A DNA stretch of 64,000 nt from Bordetella genomosp. 12. GTDB lineage: Bacteria > Pseudomonadota > Gammaproteobacteria > Burkholderiales > Burkholderiaceae_B. The translations under genes and the position numbers were made by a program. Of this stretch, positions 33,704 to 42,872 are shown one piece after another. The DNA lies in assembly GCF_002261355.1 (NCBI RefSeq), contig NZ_NEVU01000002.1, forward strand, positions 992,001-1,056,000. The letters run 5' to 3'. Within the stretch, counting starts at the first letter, position 1. Every line of letters begins with the position of its first letter. The notes under the pieces were generated by a model that saw only the letters and a program-made list of their open reading frames with translations, ran no database searches and was not told the DNA's origin.

Positions 33704-35758
33704 ATGGCCCAGGCAGCTTATAGCCCCGCACTCATTCTGCTGTCCATCGCGCTGGCCGTGCTGGCTTCTTACACGGCGCTTTCCATTGCCGCCCGCATCG
33801 TGGTCGAACGCCAAGGGGTCAGTTCCGCCTGGCTCTGGGTGGGGGCCTGCATCACCGGCTTTGGCCTGTGGGGCATGCATTTCGTGGGCATGCTGGCTTT
33901 CGGCCTGCCTCTGCCCTGGGGTTATGGCCGGCTGGCCACCCTCATCGCACTGTTGATCGCCATCGCCTTCGCGGCGCTGGCGCTGTGGCTCATGACCCAA
34001 CCGGGCCTGGCGCGCTGGGAGCGGGCGCTGGGCGCGGTGATCGTGGGCACCGGGATTGCCGGCATGCATTACACCGGCATGGAAGCGGTGCGAATTTCGT
34101 CGAGTTTTTCATGGCCGCTCGTGCTGTTGTGCTTTGCCGCGGCCATTTTCGCGGCGGGGCTGGGCATTTGGCGCGGCTGCCGCCAGCGGGCGCAACCGGA
34201 ACGCCCTTCGTTGCGGGTCTGGGAGGCGGCGGCCATGGGCTTGGGCCTGTCGGCGATGTATTACAGCGGCATGGCTTCGGCCGTTCAGGGCGCAGACGCA
34301 GGAACGCCCTCGCTGGCCGTGAGCGCCGAAGGGTTGGCAGCGACCATTCTGGGCCTGTCGGTCGTGTTGTCGCTGGCGGCGATAAAACTGTCTGCCAGCT
34401 ACGCACAGACCTCGGCCAAGAGCGCGCAGTTGGCCAGTTCGCTGCAAGAGGCGCGCCATCGGCTTTCCTATCTGAATTCGCACGACAGCGTCACCGGCGC
34501 GGTGAATCGGCGCATGTTCGACAAACGCCTTGCGGCGGCCATCGATGGCAGCCGCGCCGAGGGCGGGCAGCTCGCCCTCATGGTGATCGACGTGGACAGC
34601 TTTCGGTCCATCAACGACGCCTATGGCTATCCGGTGGGCGACGAAGTGCTCATGCAGGCCGCGCAGCGCCTGTCTCAGGCGGCCGGCCCGGCCGACAGCT
34701 TCGCGCGCCTCGGTGGCGACGAGTTCGTCGCGGCGGCCGTCTTGCCGCATCCGAGCTATGCCAGCCATGCGGCGGAAAACTATCTGGCCAGTCTGCGGCA
34801 GCCTTTCCTGGTGGCCGGGCAGGAGATCCGGATTTCGGCCAGTGTCGGCATCGCGGTCTATCCCCATGATGGCGTCGATCCGCATGCCTTGATGGCCAAA
34901 GCCGAGGCCGCCAAGACCTATGCCAAGAATCTCGGCCGCGATCGCCACGCCTTTTTCGAGCCGTCCATGAATGCCGGCAGCGAGCGGCATTTGCAGGTGC
35001 TCGAGCAATTGCGTCTGGCCGTCGAGCGCGGCGAGTTGCGCCTGTTCTATCAGCCCAAGGTCAAGGCGCAGACCGGCGAGCGGGTGGGGGTCGAGGCCTT
35101 GCTGCGCTGGCACAACAAGACGCTGGGGGATGTGAGCCCGGGCGAATTCATCCCGCTGGCCGAGCAGGCCGGCCTCATTCTCGCTTTGCAGGCCTGGGTG
35201 CTGGACGAGGCCTGCCGCCAGCTGGCGGCCTGGGACAGGCAGGCGGCCGACATCCCCACCGTGGCCATCAATATTTCTGCCTTGCAGTTCCAGCAGCCTG
35301 ATTTCGTGGACAGCATCGCCGCGGCTCTCAAGCGCCATGGCCTGGCGGCCAAACGCGTGGTGCTGGAAATCACCGAAACCACGGCCATGAAGCAGGCCGC
35401 GCAAAGTGTGAAAATCATGCGCCGGCTTTATGCCATGGGCGTCGGGCTGTCGATCGACGACTTCGGGACTGGCTATTCCAGCCTGTCTTACCTGAAACGC
35501 TTCCCGGCGCGCGAGCTGAAGATAGACCGCGAGTTCGTCATGGAACTGGCGCAAGACAGTGAAGACGTCTCCATCGTGGCCGCGATCGTCGCCCTGGCGC
35601 ATGCCTTGCGTCTGTCGGTCGTTGCCGAAGGCGTCGAAACCGAAGCACAGCGGCAGTTGCTCGTCAGCCTGGGGTGTGACGTGCTGCAGGGCTATCTGAC
35701 CGGCCGGCCCGCGCCGGCCTGGACCTTCGATCCCGAGGCGCCCGGCCTGCCGGCCTGA
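33704..35758 (+). CDS. MHYT-GGDEF-EAL cyclic-di-GMP signalling protein
   Basis: This 684-residue inner-membrane protein starts with a seven-helix MHYT sensor domain (residues about 1-245). Its three metal-type repeats are GMHFVGM, GMHYTGM and AMYYSGM, proposed to sense oxygen, CO or NO through copper. A GGDEF domain (about 260-425) has an intact active loop RLGGDEFVAA, so cyclase activity is possible. The EAL domain (about 430-680) keeps GVEALLRWHN, ITETTAM and DDFGTGYSSLSYLKRF, so phosphodiesterase activity is also likely. Both halves look catalytically complete. It stands as its own transcription unit between a terminator and a convergent FAH gene. Confidence 0.93.
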   Translation: MAQAAYSPALILLSIALAVLASYTALSIAARIVVERQGVSSAWLWVGACITGFGLWGMHFVGMLAFGLPLPWGYGRLATLIALLIAIAFAALALWLMTQPGLARWERALGAVIVGTGIAGMHYTGMEAVRISSSFSWPLVLLCFAAAIFAAGLGIWRGCRQRAQPERPSLRVWEAAAMGLGLSAMYYSGMASAVQGADAGTPSLAVSAEGLAATILGLSVVLSLAAIKLSASYAQTSAKSAQLASSLQEARHRLSYLNSHDSVTGAVNRRMFDKRLAAAIDGSRAEGGQLALMVIDVDSFRSINDAYGYPVGDEVLMQAAQRLSQAAGPADSFARLGGDEFVAAAVLPHPSYASHAAENYLASLRQPFLVAGQEIRISASVGIAVYPHDGVDPHALMAKAEAAKTYAKNLGRDRHAFFEPSMNAGSERHLQVLEQLRLAVERGELRLFYQPKVKAQTGERVGVEALLRWHNKTLGDVSPGEFIPLAEQAGLILALQAWVLDEACRQLAAWDRQAADIPTVAINISALQFQQPDFVDSIAAALKRHGLAAKRVVLEITETTAMKQAAQSVKIMRRLYAMGVGLSIDDFGTGYSSLSYLKRFPARELKIDREFVMELAQDSEDVSIVAAIVALAHALRLSVVAEGVETEAQRQLLVSLGCDVLQGYLTGRPAPAWTFDPEAPGLPA

Positions 35759-35781
35759 GACGGCCGGCCGGGGCCTTGGCG

Positions 35782-36486
35782 TCAAGCCTGCGGCTTGGGT
35801 CCGATGGTCAGCTCGAACTCGCCGATGCCATCCGCGCCGCCATGGGCCACATCGCCCGGCTGCAGTGCCGCCACACCGGCCGGCGTGCCGGTGAAGATGA
35901 GGTCGCCCGGCTGCAGCGCGACCGAGCGGGAGATGGCCGCGATGACTTCCGGCACCGACCAGATGAGTTCGGCCAGGTCGCCTTGCTGGCGAACGGCGCC
36001 GTTGACTTCCAGCCAGATGCGGCCTTTCTGCGGATGGCCGATGTCGCTGGCCGCACGCAAAGGCGTGATCGGGCCGGAGGCATCGAAGGCCTTGCTCCAG
36101 TCCCACGGGCGGCCCAGCTTCTTGGCCTGTGCCTGCAGATCCCGGCGGGTGAGATCCAGCCCCACCGCGTAACCCCAGACATGGGTCAGGGCGTCGTCCA
36201 CCGCGATGTTGACGCCGCCCTTGCCTATGGCCACCACCATTTCGATCTCATGGTGCAAATCTTCGGTCAGCGGCGGGTAGGGCAGCGTGCCCTGGGCAGG
36301 CACGACTGCGTCGGCCGGCTTCGTGAAGAAAAACGGCGGTTCGCGGTCCGGGTCGTGGCCCATTTCGCGGGCGTGTTCGGCGTAGTTGCGGCCCACGCAG
36401 AAGACCCGGCGGATGGGAAACCGCTGGCTGCTGCCGGCCACGGCGGCCGATGCTCGTTCAGGGGCGGCAATCACATAGTTGGACAT
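35782..36486 (-). CDS. Fumarylacetoacetate hydrolase family protein
   Basis: This 234-residue protein has the FAH domain: RVFCVGRNYAEHAREMGHDP, then the metal ligands in LHHEIEMVVAIGKGG, the VGLDLTRRDLQ segment and a closing LIFTGTPAGVAALQPGD. Such single-domain members act as acylpyruvase, oxaloacetate decarboxylase or fumarylpyruvate hydrolase. ATG 36486 gives the usual short N-terminus; the frame upstream is long but has no similarity. It is followed by an AraC gene 95 bases upstream on the same strand. Confidence 0.9.
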   Translation of the reverse strand: MSNYVIAAPERASAAVAGSSQRFPIRRVFCVGRNYAEHAREMGHDPDREPPFFFTKPADAVVPAQGTLPYPPLTEDLHHEIEMVVAIGKGGVNIAVDDALTHVWGYAVGLDLTRRDLQAQAKKLGRPWDWSKAFDASGPITPLRAASDIGHPQKGRIWLEVNGAVRQQGDLAELIWSVPEVIAAISRSVALQPGDLIFTGTPAGVAALQPGDVAHGGADGIGEFELTIGPKPQA

Positions 36487-36580
36487 GAGGACTCTCTTGT
36501 TGCTGTCAGGAGGCCCTAGTCTAGAGCCGCGCGGCAGCCCAGACTTGGACAAAGCTGCCAAGGACTTGGACGCGGCGAGC

Positions 36581-37465
36581 TTACTGCTGGCGAAACTGGC
36601 GCGGCGACATACCGACGGCCTGACGGAAGCGGCGCGAAAAATAGGCTTCGTCGGCAAACCCGCAGGCGTGGGCGACCTCTCCGATGCGCTTATCCGAGGT
36701 CAGCAACAGCGATTTTGCGCGTGTCATGCGCCGCTCCAGCACCCACTCGGTGAAGCTGCGGTCCAGCGTCTTGCGCAGCAGGTGCGCCAGATGGCTGGGC
36801 GACAGAAACGCCGCGGCCGCCGCGCTGTTGAGCGACAGGTCGGCCTGATCCAGGCGGGCGTCGATATGGGCACTGACCCGCGCCAAGGCCTGGCGCCGGC
36901 CATGGCGCGGCAGGCCGGCCTGCAAGGCCTCGGCCTGCCGCATGCAGGCCTGCCCGATCAGCTGCAGCAGACAGCCGCGCAGCACCGCCGCTGAACCAAA
37001 GCCGCGCTCGCGATCGACCTGCAGCATGCGCGCCAGCAGCGCCTCCAGGGCCGGGAGCTCTTCGGCGGGCACCTGAAAATCCAGGTTTTCCTGAAAGCGG
37101 AACGGCGCCAGCTCCGGCGCTTGCGACAAGGGCACATCCTCCAGGTCCAGCGGATCGCACTGCAGGCCAGGCAAGAGGAAGTCCTGCGACACATTGATGA
37201 CCATGAACCGGCCATCCGGCGGATGCGGAATGCGATGCAGGCGGTGGGGCAGAATGAAGGCTATCGTACCCGTCGGGAAAGGACGCGTCGCCCCGCCGAT
37301 CTGTTGCACCGTGTCGCCGCCCAGATTGATCTGGATCTGAAAGTAGTCATGCCGGTGCATCTCTTCCAGCGGCGGACGCGCGTCTTGCGTGCGGATATAG
37401 AAATCCAGGCGGTCGCTGCGCTCGCGCATGCCATAGGTGCGGACGGACTTGGAACGGGATTTCAT
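36581..37465 (-). CDS. AraC-family transcriptional regulator
   Basis: This 294-residue regulator has a cupin-like ligand domain in the first half (RHDYFQIQINLGG, TIAFILPHRLHRIPHPPDGR) and a double helix-turn-helix at the C-terminus. The signatures are LNSAAAAAFLSPSHLAHLLRK and IGEVAHACGFADEAYFSRRF. It is upstream of the FAH-hydrolase gene in the same direction and may control it. Confidence 0.92.
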   Translation of the reverse strand: MKSRSKSVRTYGMRERSDRLDFYIRTQDARPPLEEMHRHDYFQIQINLGGDTVQQIGGATRPFPTGTIAFILPHRLHRIPHPPDGRFMVINVSQDFLLPGLQCDPLDLEDVPLSQAPELAPFRFQENLDFQVPAEELPALEALLARMLQVDRERGFGSAAVLRGCLLQLIGQACMRQAEALQAGLPRHGRRQALARVSAHIDARLDQADLSLNSAAAAAFLSPSHLAHLLRKTLDRSFTEWVLERRMTRAKSLLLTSDKRIGEVAHACGFADEAYFSRRFRQAVGMSPRQFRQQ

Positions 37466-37529
37466 GCGCGGATTTTATCCGCCCGCGCGGCGCGCAAGGA
37501 GGCGCGGGCCTCGAGGCGTGGCGCGCATG

Positions 37530-37928
37530 TCATGCGGCGGGAGGGGTCGCGCTGATCCGGCCGTGGCGTGGCAATTCAAGCGCGACCACCGCGATCCAGC
37601 CCAGTGCGTACGCCAGGATATCCCACCAGTCGGCGGTGCTGCCGAGCACGATGCGCAGCACGGGGTTGGGCAGGCGCCAGCCGAGATAGGAGGCCAGGTA
37701 TTGCCCCATTTCGATGAAGACGCCCATGCCAAAGGCCAGGCCCGCCAGCGTCAGCACATGGGCGCCCAGAAAAGTCTTGAACAGGTAGTAAATCCAGATG
37801 ACGGCCAGGGTGTCGCCCAGAAAGCTGCGCACCCACCCCCACCGTGCGCCGAAGGTGGCCAGCGCCACCATGGCCACAAACAGCAGGATGGCAATGACCA
37901 GAGAGCGGAAATGGAAGCGGATCGTCAT
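37530..37928 (-). CDS. DUF2809 membrane protein
   Basis: This 132-residue protein has about four hydrophobic helices and the DUF2809 pattern: RSFLGDTLAVIWIYYLFK, GVFIEMGQYLASYLGW, RIVLGSTADWWDILAYALG. The family is uncharacterised and resembles VanZ-like proteins. It has no obvious operon partner. Confidence 0.85.
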   Translation of the reverse strand: MTIRFHFRSLVIAILLFVAMVALATFGARWGWVRSFLGDTLAVIWIYYLFKTFLGAHVLTLAGLAFGMGVFIEMGQYLASYLGWRLPNPVLRIVLGSTADWWDILAYALGWIAVVALELPRHGRISATPPAA

Positions 37929-38014
37929 GCGCGTGATCGTAACCCGCGGCGCGGCGCGCAGCAGCCGATGCGCGCGACGACGTTGGGGCGCGAGCGCCGG
38001 CCGCGCCCGGCGCT

Positions 38015-38161
<147 letters not shown>

Positions 38162-38249
38162 GGGGCTCCTTCGGGGCAGAATTCAACAGGACCCGCGCAT
38201 GGGGCGCATCTCCAAAATATAAAACGTTATAACATATCAATAATAGCGG

Positions 38250-38287
38250 AAAAAAGAGCGCCGGGCGATCGGACCGGCGCCTTTTTT
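38250..38287 (-). terminator. Terminator of the MFS gene
   Basis: Arms GCGCCGG (38258-38264) and CCGGCGC (38274-38280) have an A run on the left and a T run on the right. This gives a functional intrinsic terminator in either direction, right after the MFS stop. Confidence 0.8.
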
Positions 38288-38288
38288 C

Positions 38289-39590
38289 TTACTTATTGAC
38301 GAGGTGTTTGGGCTGAGCGAGCACGATCAAGGCGCCGATCAGCAGGCAGGCGGCCAGGACATAAAGCCCGGTATTGGTCGTGCCGGTCAGGTCTTTGAGC
38401 CAGCCGACGAGATAGGGGCTGGCAAAGCCCGCCAGATTGCCCACCGAATTGATGAGGGCAATGCCTGCCGCGGCGGCCGTGCCGCCGAGCAAGGCGGTCG
38501 GCAAGCTCCAGAACAGGGGTAAAACGGTGCAGATGCCGATGTTGGCGATGGTGAGCGCGAGCATGGCCAAAGCGGTGTTGGTGCCCCAGAGCGCCGAGAA
38601 CACCAGTCCCACCGCGCCCAGGGCCGCCGGGATGGCCAGATGCCAGCGGCGTTCACGCCTGCGATCCGAGCTGCGGGCGATCCATATCATGCCGATGACG
38701 GCGAAAAGATTGGGAATCGCCGTCAGCAGACCGATGACGAGCGCGCTTTGCACGCCGGTGCCCTTGATCAGCGTGGGCATCCAGAATCCCACGCCATACA
38801 GACCCATCACGAAAGAAAAGTAGATCACGGCCATGGCCCAGACACGCGGGTGCGCCAGTGCCGCGCGGATCGGAGGATCGTGCTTGTCGGTATCCTCGGC
38901 CGCGATGTTGCGGATGAGGATGGCTTTCTCGCTGTCATCCAGCCATTTGGCGCGGTCGATGCGGTCGTCGAGCAGTTTGAGCACCAGCAGGCCGATGACG
39001 ACCGAGGGAATGCCTTCGATCACGAACAACCATTGCCAGCCGCTCCAGCCATGGTTGCCGTGAAAGGTTTCGACGATCCAGCCCGACAGCGGGCCGCCGA
39101 CCAGGCCCGATAGGGGCACGGCCGTCATGAAGAAGGTGGTGATGCGCCCACGGCGGGCGTTGGGAAACCAGTACGTCAGGTAGAGGATGATGCCGGGGAA
39201 AAAGCCGGCCTCGGCCGCGCCGAGCAGAAAGCGCAGGAAGTAAAACATGCCCGGCGTGGTGACGAAGGCCATCGCCGCCGAGATCAGCCCCCAGGTGATC
39301 ATGATGCGGGCAATCCAGATTTTGGCGCCCACCTTATGGAGGATGATGTTGCTCGGGACCTCGAAAATGAAATACCCGATGAAAAATATCCCCGCGCCCA
39401 GGCCATACACGGTGTCGCTGAAGCCTAACTCCTGGAGCATTTGCAGTTTGGCAAAGCCGACATTGACGCGGTCGAGATACGCGACCACATAGCAAAGCAC
39501 CAGAAAGGGCACCAGGCGCGCCGCGACTTTGCGGTAAAGCCGGTCTTGCGTGCTGTCCGGCGCACGGGTCGCCGCTATCGTATTGTCCAT
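38289..39590 (-). CDS. MFS transporter, anion:cation symporter (phthalate/tartrate/glucarate type)
   Basis: This 433-residue transporter of the ACS family starts RLYRKVAARLVPFLVLCYVVAYLDRVNVGFAKLQM, a highly typical helix 1. It has a TYWFPNARRGRITTFFM loop and an internal YGVGFWMPTLIKG motif. It imports organic anions with protons. I place the start at ATG 39590, with AGGAGAC upstream. The frame is open for 30 further codons without similarity. It follows the TetR gene on the same strand after a 244-base gap. Confidence 0.9.
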   Translation of the reverse strand: MDNTIAATRAPDSTQDRLYRKVAARLVPFLVLCYVVAYLDRVNVGFAKLQMLQELGFSDTVYGLGAGIFFIGYFIFEVPSNIILHKVGAKIWIARIMITWGLISAAMAFVTTPGMFYFLRFLLGAAEAGFFPGIILYLTYWFPNARRGRITTFFMTAVPLSGLVGGPLSGWIVETFHGNHGWSGWQWLFVIEGIPSVVIGLLVLKLLDDRIDRAKWLDDSEKAILIRNIAAEDTDKHDPPIRAALAHPRVWAMAVIYFSFVMGLYGVGFWMPTLIKGTGVQSALVIGLLTAIPNLFAVIGMIWIARSSDRRRERRWHLAIPAALGAVGLVFSALWGTNTALAMLALTIANIGICTVLPLFWSLPTALLGGTAAAAGIALINSVGNLAGFASPYLVGWLKDLTGTTNTGLYVLAACLLIGALIVLAQPKHLVNK

Positions 39591-39834
39591 CTTGTCTCCT
39601 CCGGCATGGGTCGGCGAATACGCCGCCCTGTCGATGCTGTTGTGGGCTTGCCCGGGCTCGTGGCGCGAGCAAGTGGCCAAGCCTAGAGCGCGCGCTTTGA
39701 CGTTTTCCTGAATTCGGCGTCAACGGCGGGGAGGACTTACCCTGTATGGACGAGAGCAGGCCGGCGCCGAGGGCGCCGTGGCCGGTAGACGGGCTGGCAG
39801 AAGGCGGCCGCCGCGACGCGCGGCGGCATGCGGG

Positions 39835-40536
39835 TCAGGCTTGGGCCGTGGCGGGCAGGGTGCCGGCGGCGCCTTGCAGAAAGAGCGCCCAGGCCTGATC
39901 GAAGTAGGCTTGGCGGTCTTCGGGCCGCTCATAACGTGCACCGCCCAGCATGGTGCTGAGCAGCGGCTGGATGGACGTGGCGTAGAGCAATTGCCCGGCG
40001 ATGAAGGCCGGGTCTCCCGCGGCGAGCTTGCCCTGGGCCTGCGCCTGTTGCACCCATCCAGCCAGGCCCTGCATAAAGGGGTCTTCGGCGGCGGGCGGCG
40101 GCTCCACGCCTTTGGCCGAGACCGCTTCGCCCAAGGCCACGCGGTGCAGGGCGAGCAGGTCGGCACGCAGGTTGATGTCCAGCAGCGCCCGGGCATAGGC
40201 CTGCAACTGCCGCAGAGGATCGGTGTGCCGGGGCATACAGGCGAGTAACTCCGCATGGGTCTGCGTGCGCAGGCGATCCAGCAAGGCGGAGAACAGCGCG
40301 CTTTTGGACGGATAGCGGCGGTAAATGGTGTCTTTGCCTGCTTGGCAGTGCTCGGCGACTTGCTCCATGGAGGTCGCAGCATAGCCCTGGGCGGCGAACA
40401 GACTGGCCGCGACGTCGAGAATGCGGCGCTCCAGTTGCGCGGCGGCCTCCCGGGTCGGGCGGCCGCCCGCCGAGGGGCGCCGGCTCGCGCCCGGCGCCGG
40501 GGCGGTGGAGGAGGTGCGGGCCGTGCCTGAGGTCAT
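39835..40536 (-). CDS. TetR/AcrR-family transcriptional regulator
   Basis: This 233-residue regulator has a TetR helix-turn-helix: RRILDVAASLFAAQGYAATSMEQVAEHCQAGKDTIYRRY. A C-terminal TetR_C-like domain (LARALLDINLRADLLALHRV) follows. It is preceded by a basic, Pro/Ala-rich N-terminal stretch. It is divergent from the siderophore-receptor operon, with 189 bases between the starts. It may regulate that operon or the MFS gene downstream. Confidence 0.9.
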   Translation of the reverse strand: MTSGTARTSSTAPAPGASRRPSAGGRPTREAAAQLERRILDVAASLFAAQGYAATSMEQVAEHCQAGKDTIYRRYPSKSALFSALLDRLRTQTHAELLACMPRHTDPLRQLQAYARALLDINLRADLLALHRVALGEAVSAKGVEPPPAAEDPFMQGLAGWVQQAQAQGKLAAGDPAFIAGQLLYATSIQPLLSTMLGGARYERPEDRQAYFDQAWALFLQGAAGTLPATAQA

Positions 40537-40682
40537 CCGTGGTCCTTGTGAAAGCGGCCGTGCCAGCATCGGCGCGGATAATAATCATACGACATATTCC
40601 CGTTACCACTGAGCGAAGGCGGCCGTCAAGACGAATATTTTCGCTTGATAACTGGACGTAAGCGTCCCGTTTGTGTGAAGAT

Positions 40683-40715
40683 TATTGCAATTGAGATTCC
40701 TTTTCGTTTGCAATA
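40683..40715 (+). promoter_or_regulatory. Inverted repeat abutting the ribosome-binding site of the siderophore receptor
   Basis: Perfect 8-base arms TATTGCAA (40683-40690) and TTGCAATA (40708-40715) surround GAGATTCC-type sequence. The right arm touches the AGGTGA ribosome-binding site. It could be an iron-responsive operator (Fur-like AT-rich dyad) or an RNA hairpin that limits translation. A match to the Fur consensus is weak. Confidence 0.4.
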
Positions 40716-40725
40716 GGTGAGTGTG

Positions 40726-42867
40726 ATGGCGATAGATGCGCGGCTGGTCCTTGGGGCGGGCTTGCTGGTGGTTGGCGGTGCGGCACAGGCGCAGAGCCTT
40801 GCGCCGCAACTGGCTCCCGTTTATGTGCAGGGAGAGGCCGACGAACCTTTGGACACCAGCGATCGCGTTTATCAGCCGGGGACGTACGCGGCGACCAAAA
40901 CCGTGACGCCGGTGCTGGAGACGGCACAGTCCATCACCACGATCACCCGCCGGCAGATGGACGAACAGGCGCCGAGGACGGTCAGCGAGGCACTGCGCTA
41001 TACGGCGGGCGTGCTGTCGGACCGCGACACCAACTCGCGCTATGACTCCATCTTTCTGCGCGGTTTTGGGGCGTTTGGCACGGCGACCAACTACGTCAGT
41101 TATCTCGATGGCCTGAAGCTGCCGCGCGGGCAGGCCTTCGCACAGGCGGCCATCGATCCCTATCTCCTGGATCGCCTCGATGTGCTCAAGGGCCCGTCGG
41201 CCCTGCTTTACGGGCAGGTGAGCCCCGGCGGCCTGGTCAATATGGCCAGCCGTATGCCGACGGCGCAGTCGTCGAATGAAGTCTTCGTCGAAGGCGGAAC
41301 CCACAACCTGGCGCAGGCGGGTTTGAACACGCGCGGCTCGTTCAACGAGGATGGCACCTTGCTCTATGGGCTGACCGTCGTTGGCCGCCATTCGGATACG
41401 CGTTATAGCGGTGTGGAAGAGGGGCGGGTGGGCGTGGCGCCTTCCCTGACCTGGAAACCCAGCGCGGACACGACGCTCACCCTGACGGCCTACTATCAAA
41501 AAGACCCTGAGGGCGGCTACTTCAATTCGCTCTATCCGACCTTCCTCGCACCCTCCCAGTACAAGTCCGATCTGGGCCGCCGGCTGAACATCGGTGACCC
41601 GGATTTCGACAACTTCAAGCGGGAGCAACACGGGGTGGGCTATCAGCTGGAGCATCGCGTCAACGCGGCGGTGACGCTGCGTTCCCGGTTGCGCTATGCC
41701 GATGTGGATGTGGACTTCAGTTCCTTGCAGATGGCGGGCCCGCTGGACGCGGCCGGCTATATCCCGCGCCAGGCGTTGCGCTCCATCGAGCACGTCAAAG
41801 GGGTGTCCACCGACAACCAGGCGCAAATCGACTTCACCACCGGCGCCTTGGCCCACACGGTGCTCACCGGGCTCGACTATCAATACACCAAGAGTGACTG
41901 GCGCTACAACTGGGCGCCCGCCTCAGCGCTGAATGTCGCCAACCCGCAATACGGCCAGCCGGTGGGGCCTCTGACCACCATCATCGACAGCGCGCAGACC
42001 TTGCGCCAGACCGGCGCTTATCTGCAGGATCAGCTGCGTTACGGCAATTGGCGCGCCTTGCTGGGCGTGCGGCATGACTGGACCACGCAAGACAGCGACA
42101 ATCGCCTGGCGGGCTCGTCTACCGATCAGTCCAGCGAACAGACCAGCTACCGGGCCGGTCTGCTCTATATGTTCGATAACGGCCTGGCCCCCTATGCGAG
42201 CTATTCCACGTCTTTCGAGCCGAACATTGGCGTGGATGCCAGTGGCAATCCCTTCGTGCCGAGCAAGGCCAGGCAGTATGAAATCGGCTTGAAGTACCAA
42301 CCCACGGGCGTCGATGCGCTCTTTACCGTGGCGGCGTTCGATATTCAGCAGCGCGACGCACTGGTGCCGGATGTGATCGGATTCAATACGCAGGAAGGCC
42401 GCATCCGGTCCCGCGGGCTGGAGTTCGAGGCACGCGGGCAGGTCAGTAAAACCCTGGAACTCATTGCCGCGGTTACGTTGCTGGATATCAAGGTGACCCA
42501 GGCAGCCGTGGCGGCCAACGAGGGCAAACGGCCCCAGGCGGTGCCTAAGTACTTCGGTTCCTTGTGGGCGAATTATCGCTTCACCCCGGGAGCGCTCGAG
42601 GGGGTGAAAGTGGGGGCCGGGGTCCGCGTCGTGGGCTCGAGTTACGCCGACAACGCCAACGAGATCAAGGCATCGGGCTACACGCTGATGGACGCCGCAT
42701 TGCGCTACGACTTCGGCGCCAAGTTCCCCAGTCTCAAGGGGCTCGAAGGACGGATCAACGTCAACAACCTCTTTGACAAGACCTATTACTCCAGCTGCAG
42801 TTCCAACTATTACTGCCAGTATGGCAATGGCCGTCAGGTGATTGCCGGGCTGAGCTACCGTTGGTAA
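40726..42867 (+). CDS. TonB-dependent ferric-siderophore receptor
   Basis: This is a 713-residue outer-membrane receptor. A signal peptide ends at GGAAQAQS. The plug domain follows: TKTVTPVLETAQSITTITRRQM, SEALRYTAGV, IFLRGFGAFGT and DRLDVLKGPSALLYGQVSPGGLVNM. The 22-strand barrel ends with the aromatic C-terminus GLSYRW. The plug resembles hydroxamate (ferrichrome/ferrioxamine) receptors of the FhuA/FoxA branch. GTG 40717 or ATG 40726 may start it; I prefer the latter because AGGTGA is 5 bases upstream. It leads an operon with a periplasmic binding protein and a siderophore reductase. Confidence 0.92.
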   Translation: MAIDARLVLGAGLLVVGGAAQAQSLAPQLAPVYVQGEADEPLDTSDRVYQPGTYAATKTVTPVLETAQSITTITRRQMDEQAPRTVSEALRYTAGVLSDRDTNSRYDSIFLRGFGAFGTATNYVSYLDGLKLPRGQAFAQAAIDPYLLDRLDVLKGPSALLYGQVSPGGLVNMASRMPTAQSSNEVFVEGGTHNLAQAGLNTRGSFNEDGTLLYGLTVVGRHSDTRYSGVEEGRVGVAPSLTWKPSADTTLTLTAYYQKDPEGGYFNSLYPTFLAPSQYKSDLGRRLNIGDPDFDNFKREQHGVGYQLEHRVNAAVTLRSRLRYADVDVDFSSLQMAGPLDAAGYIPRQALRSIEHVKGVSTDNQAQIDFTTGALAHTVLTGLDYQYTKSDWRYNWAPASALNVANPQYGQPVGPLTTIIDSAQTLRQTGAYLQDQLRYGNWRALLGVRHDWTTQDSDNRLAGSSTDQSSEQTSYRAGLLYMFDNGLAPYASYSTSFEPNIGVDASGNPFVPSKARQYEIGLKYQPTGVDALFTVAAFDIQQRDALVPDVIGFNTQEGRIRSRGLEFEARGQVSKTLELIAAVTLLDIKVTQAAVAANEGKRPQAVPKYFGSLWANYRFTPGALEGVKVGAGVRVVGSSYADNANEIKASGYTLMDAALRYDFGAKFPSLKGLEGRINVNNLFDKTYYSSCSSNYYCQYGNGRQVIAGLSYRW

Positions 42868-42872
42868 AGGCC

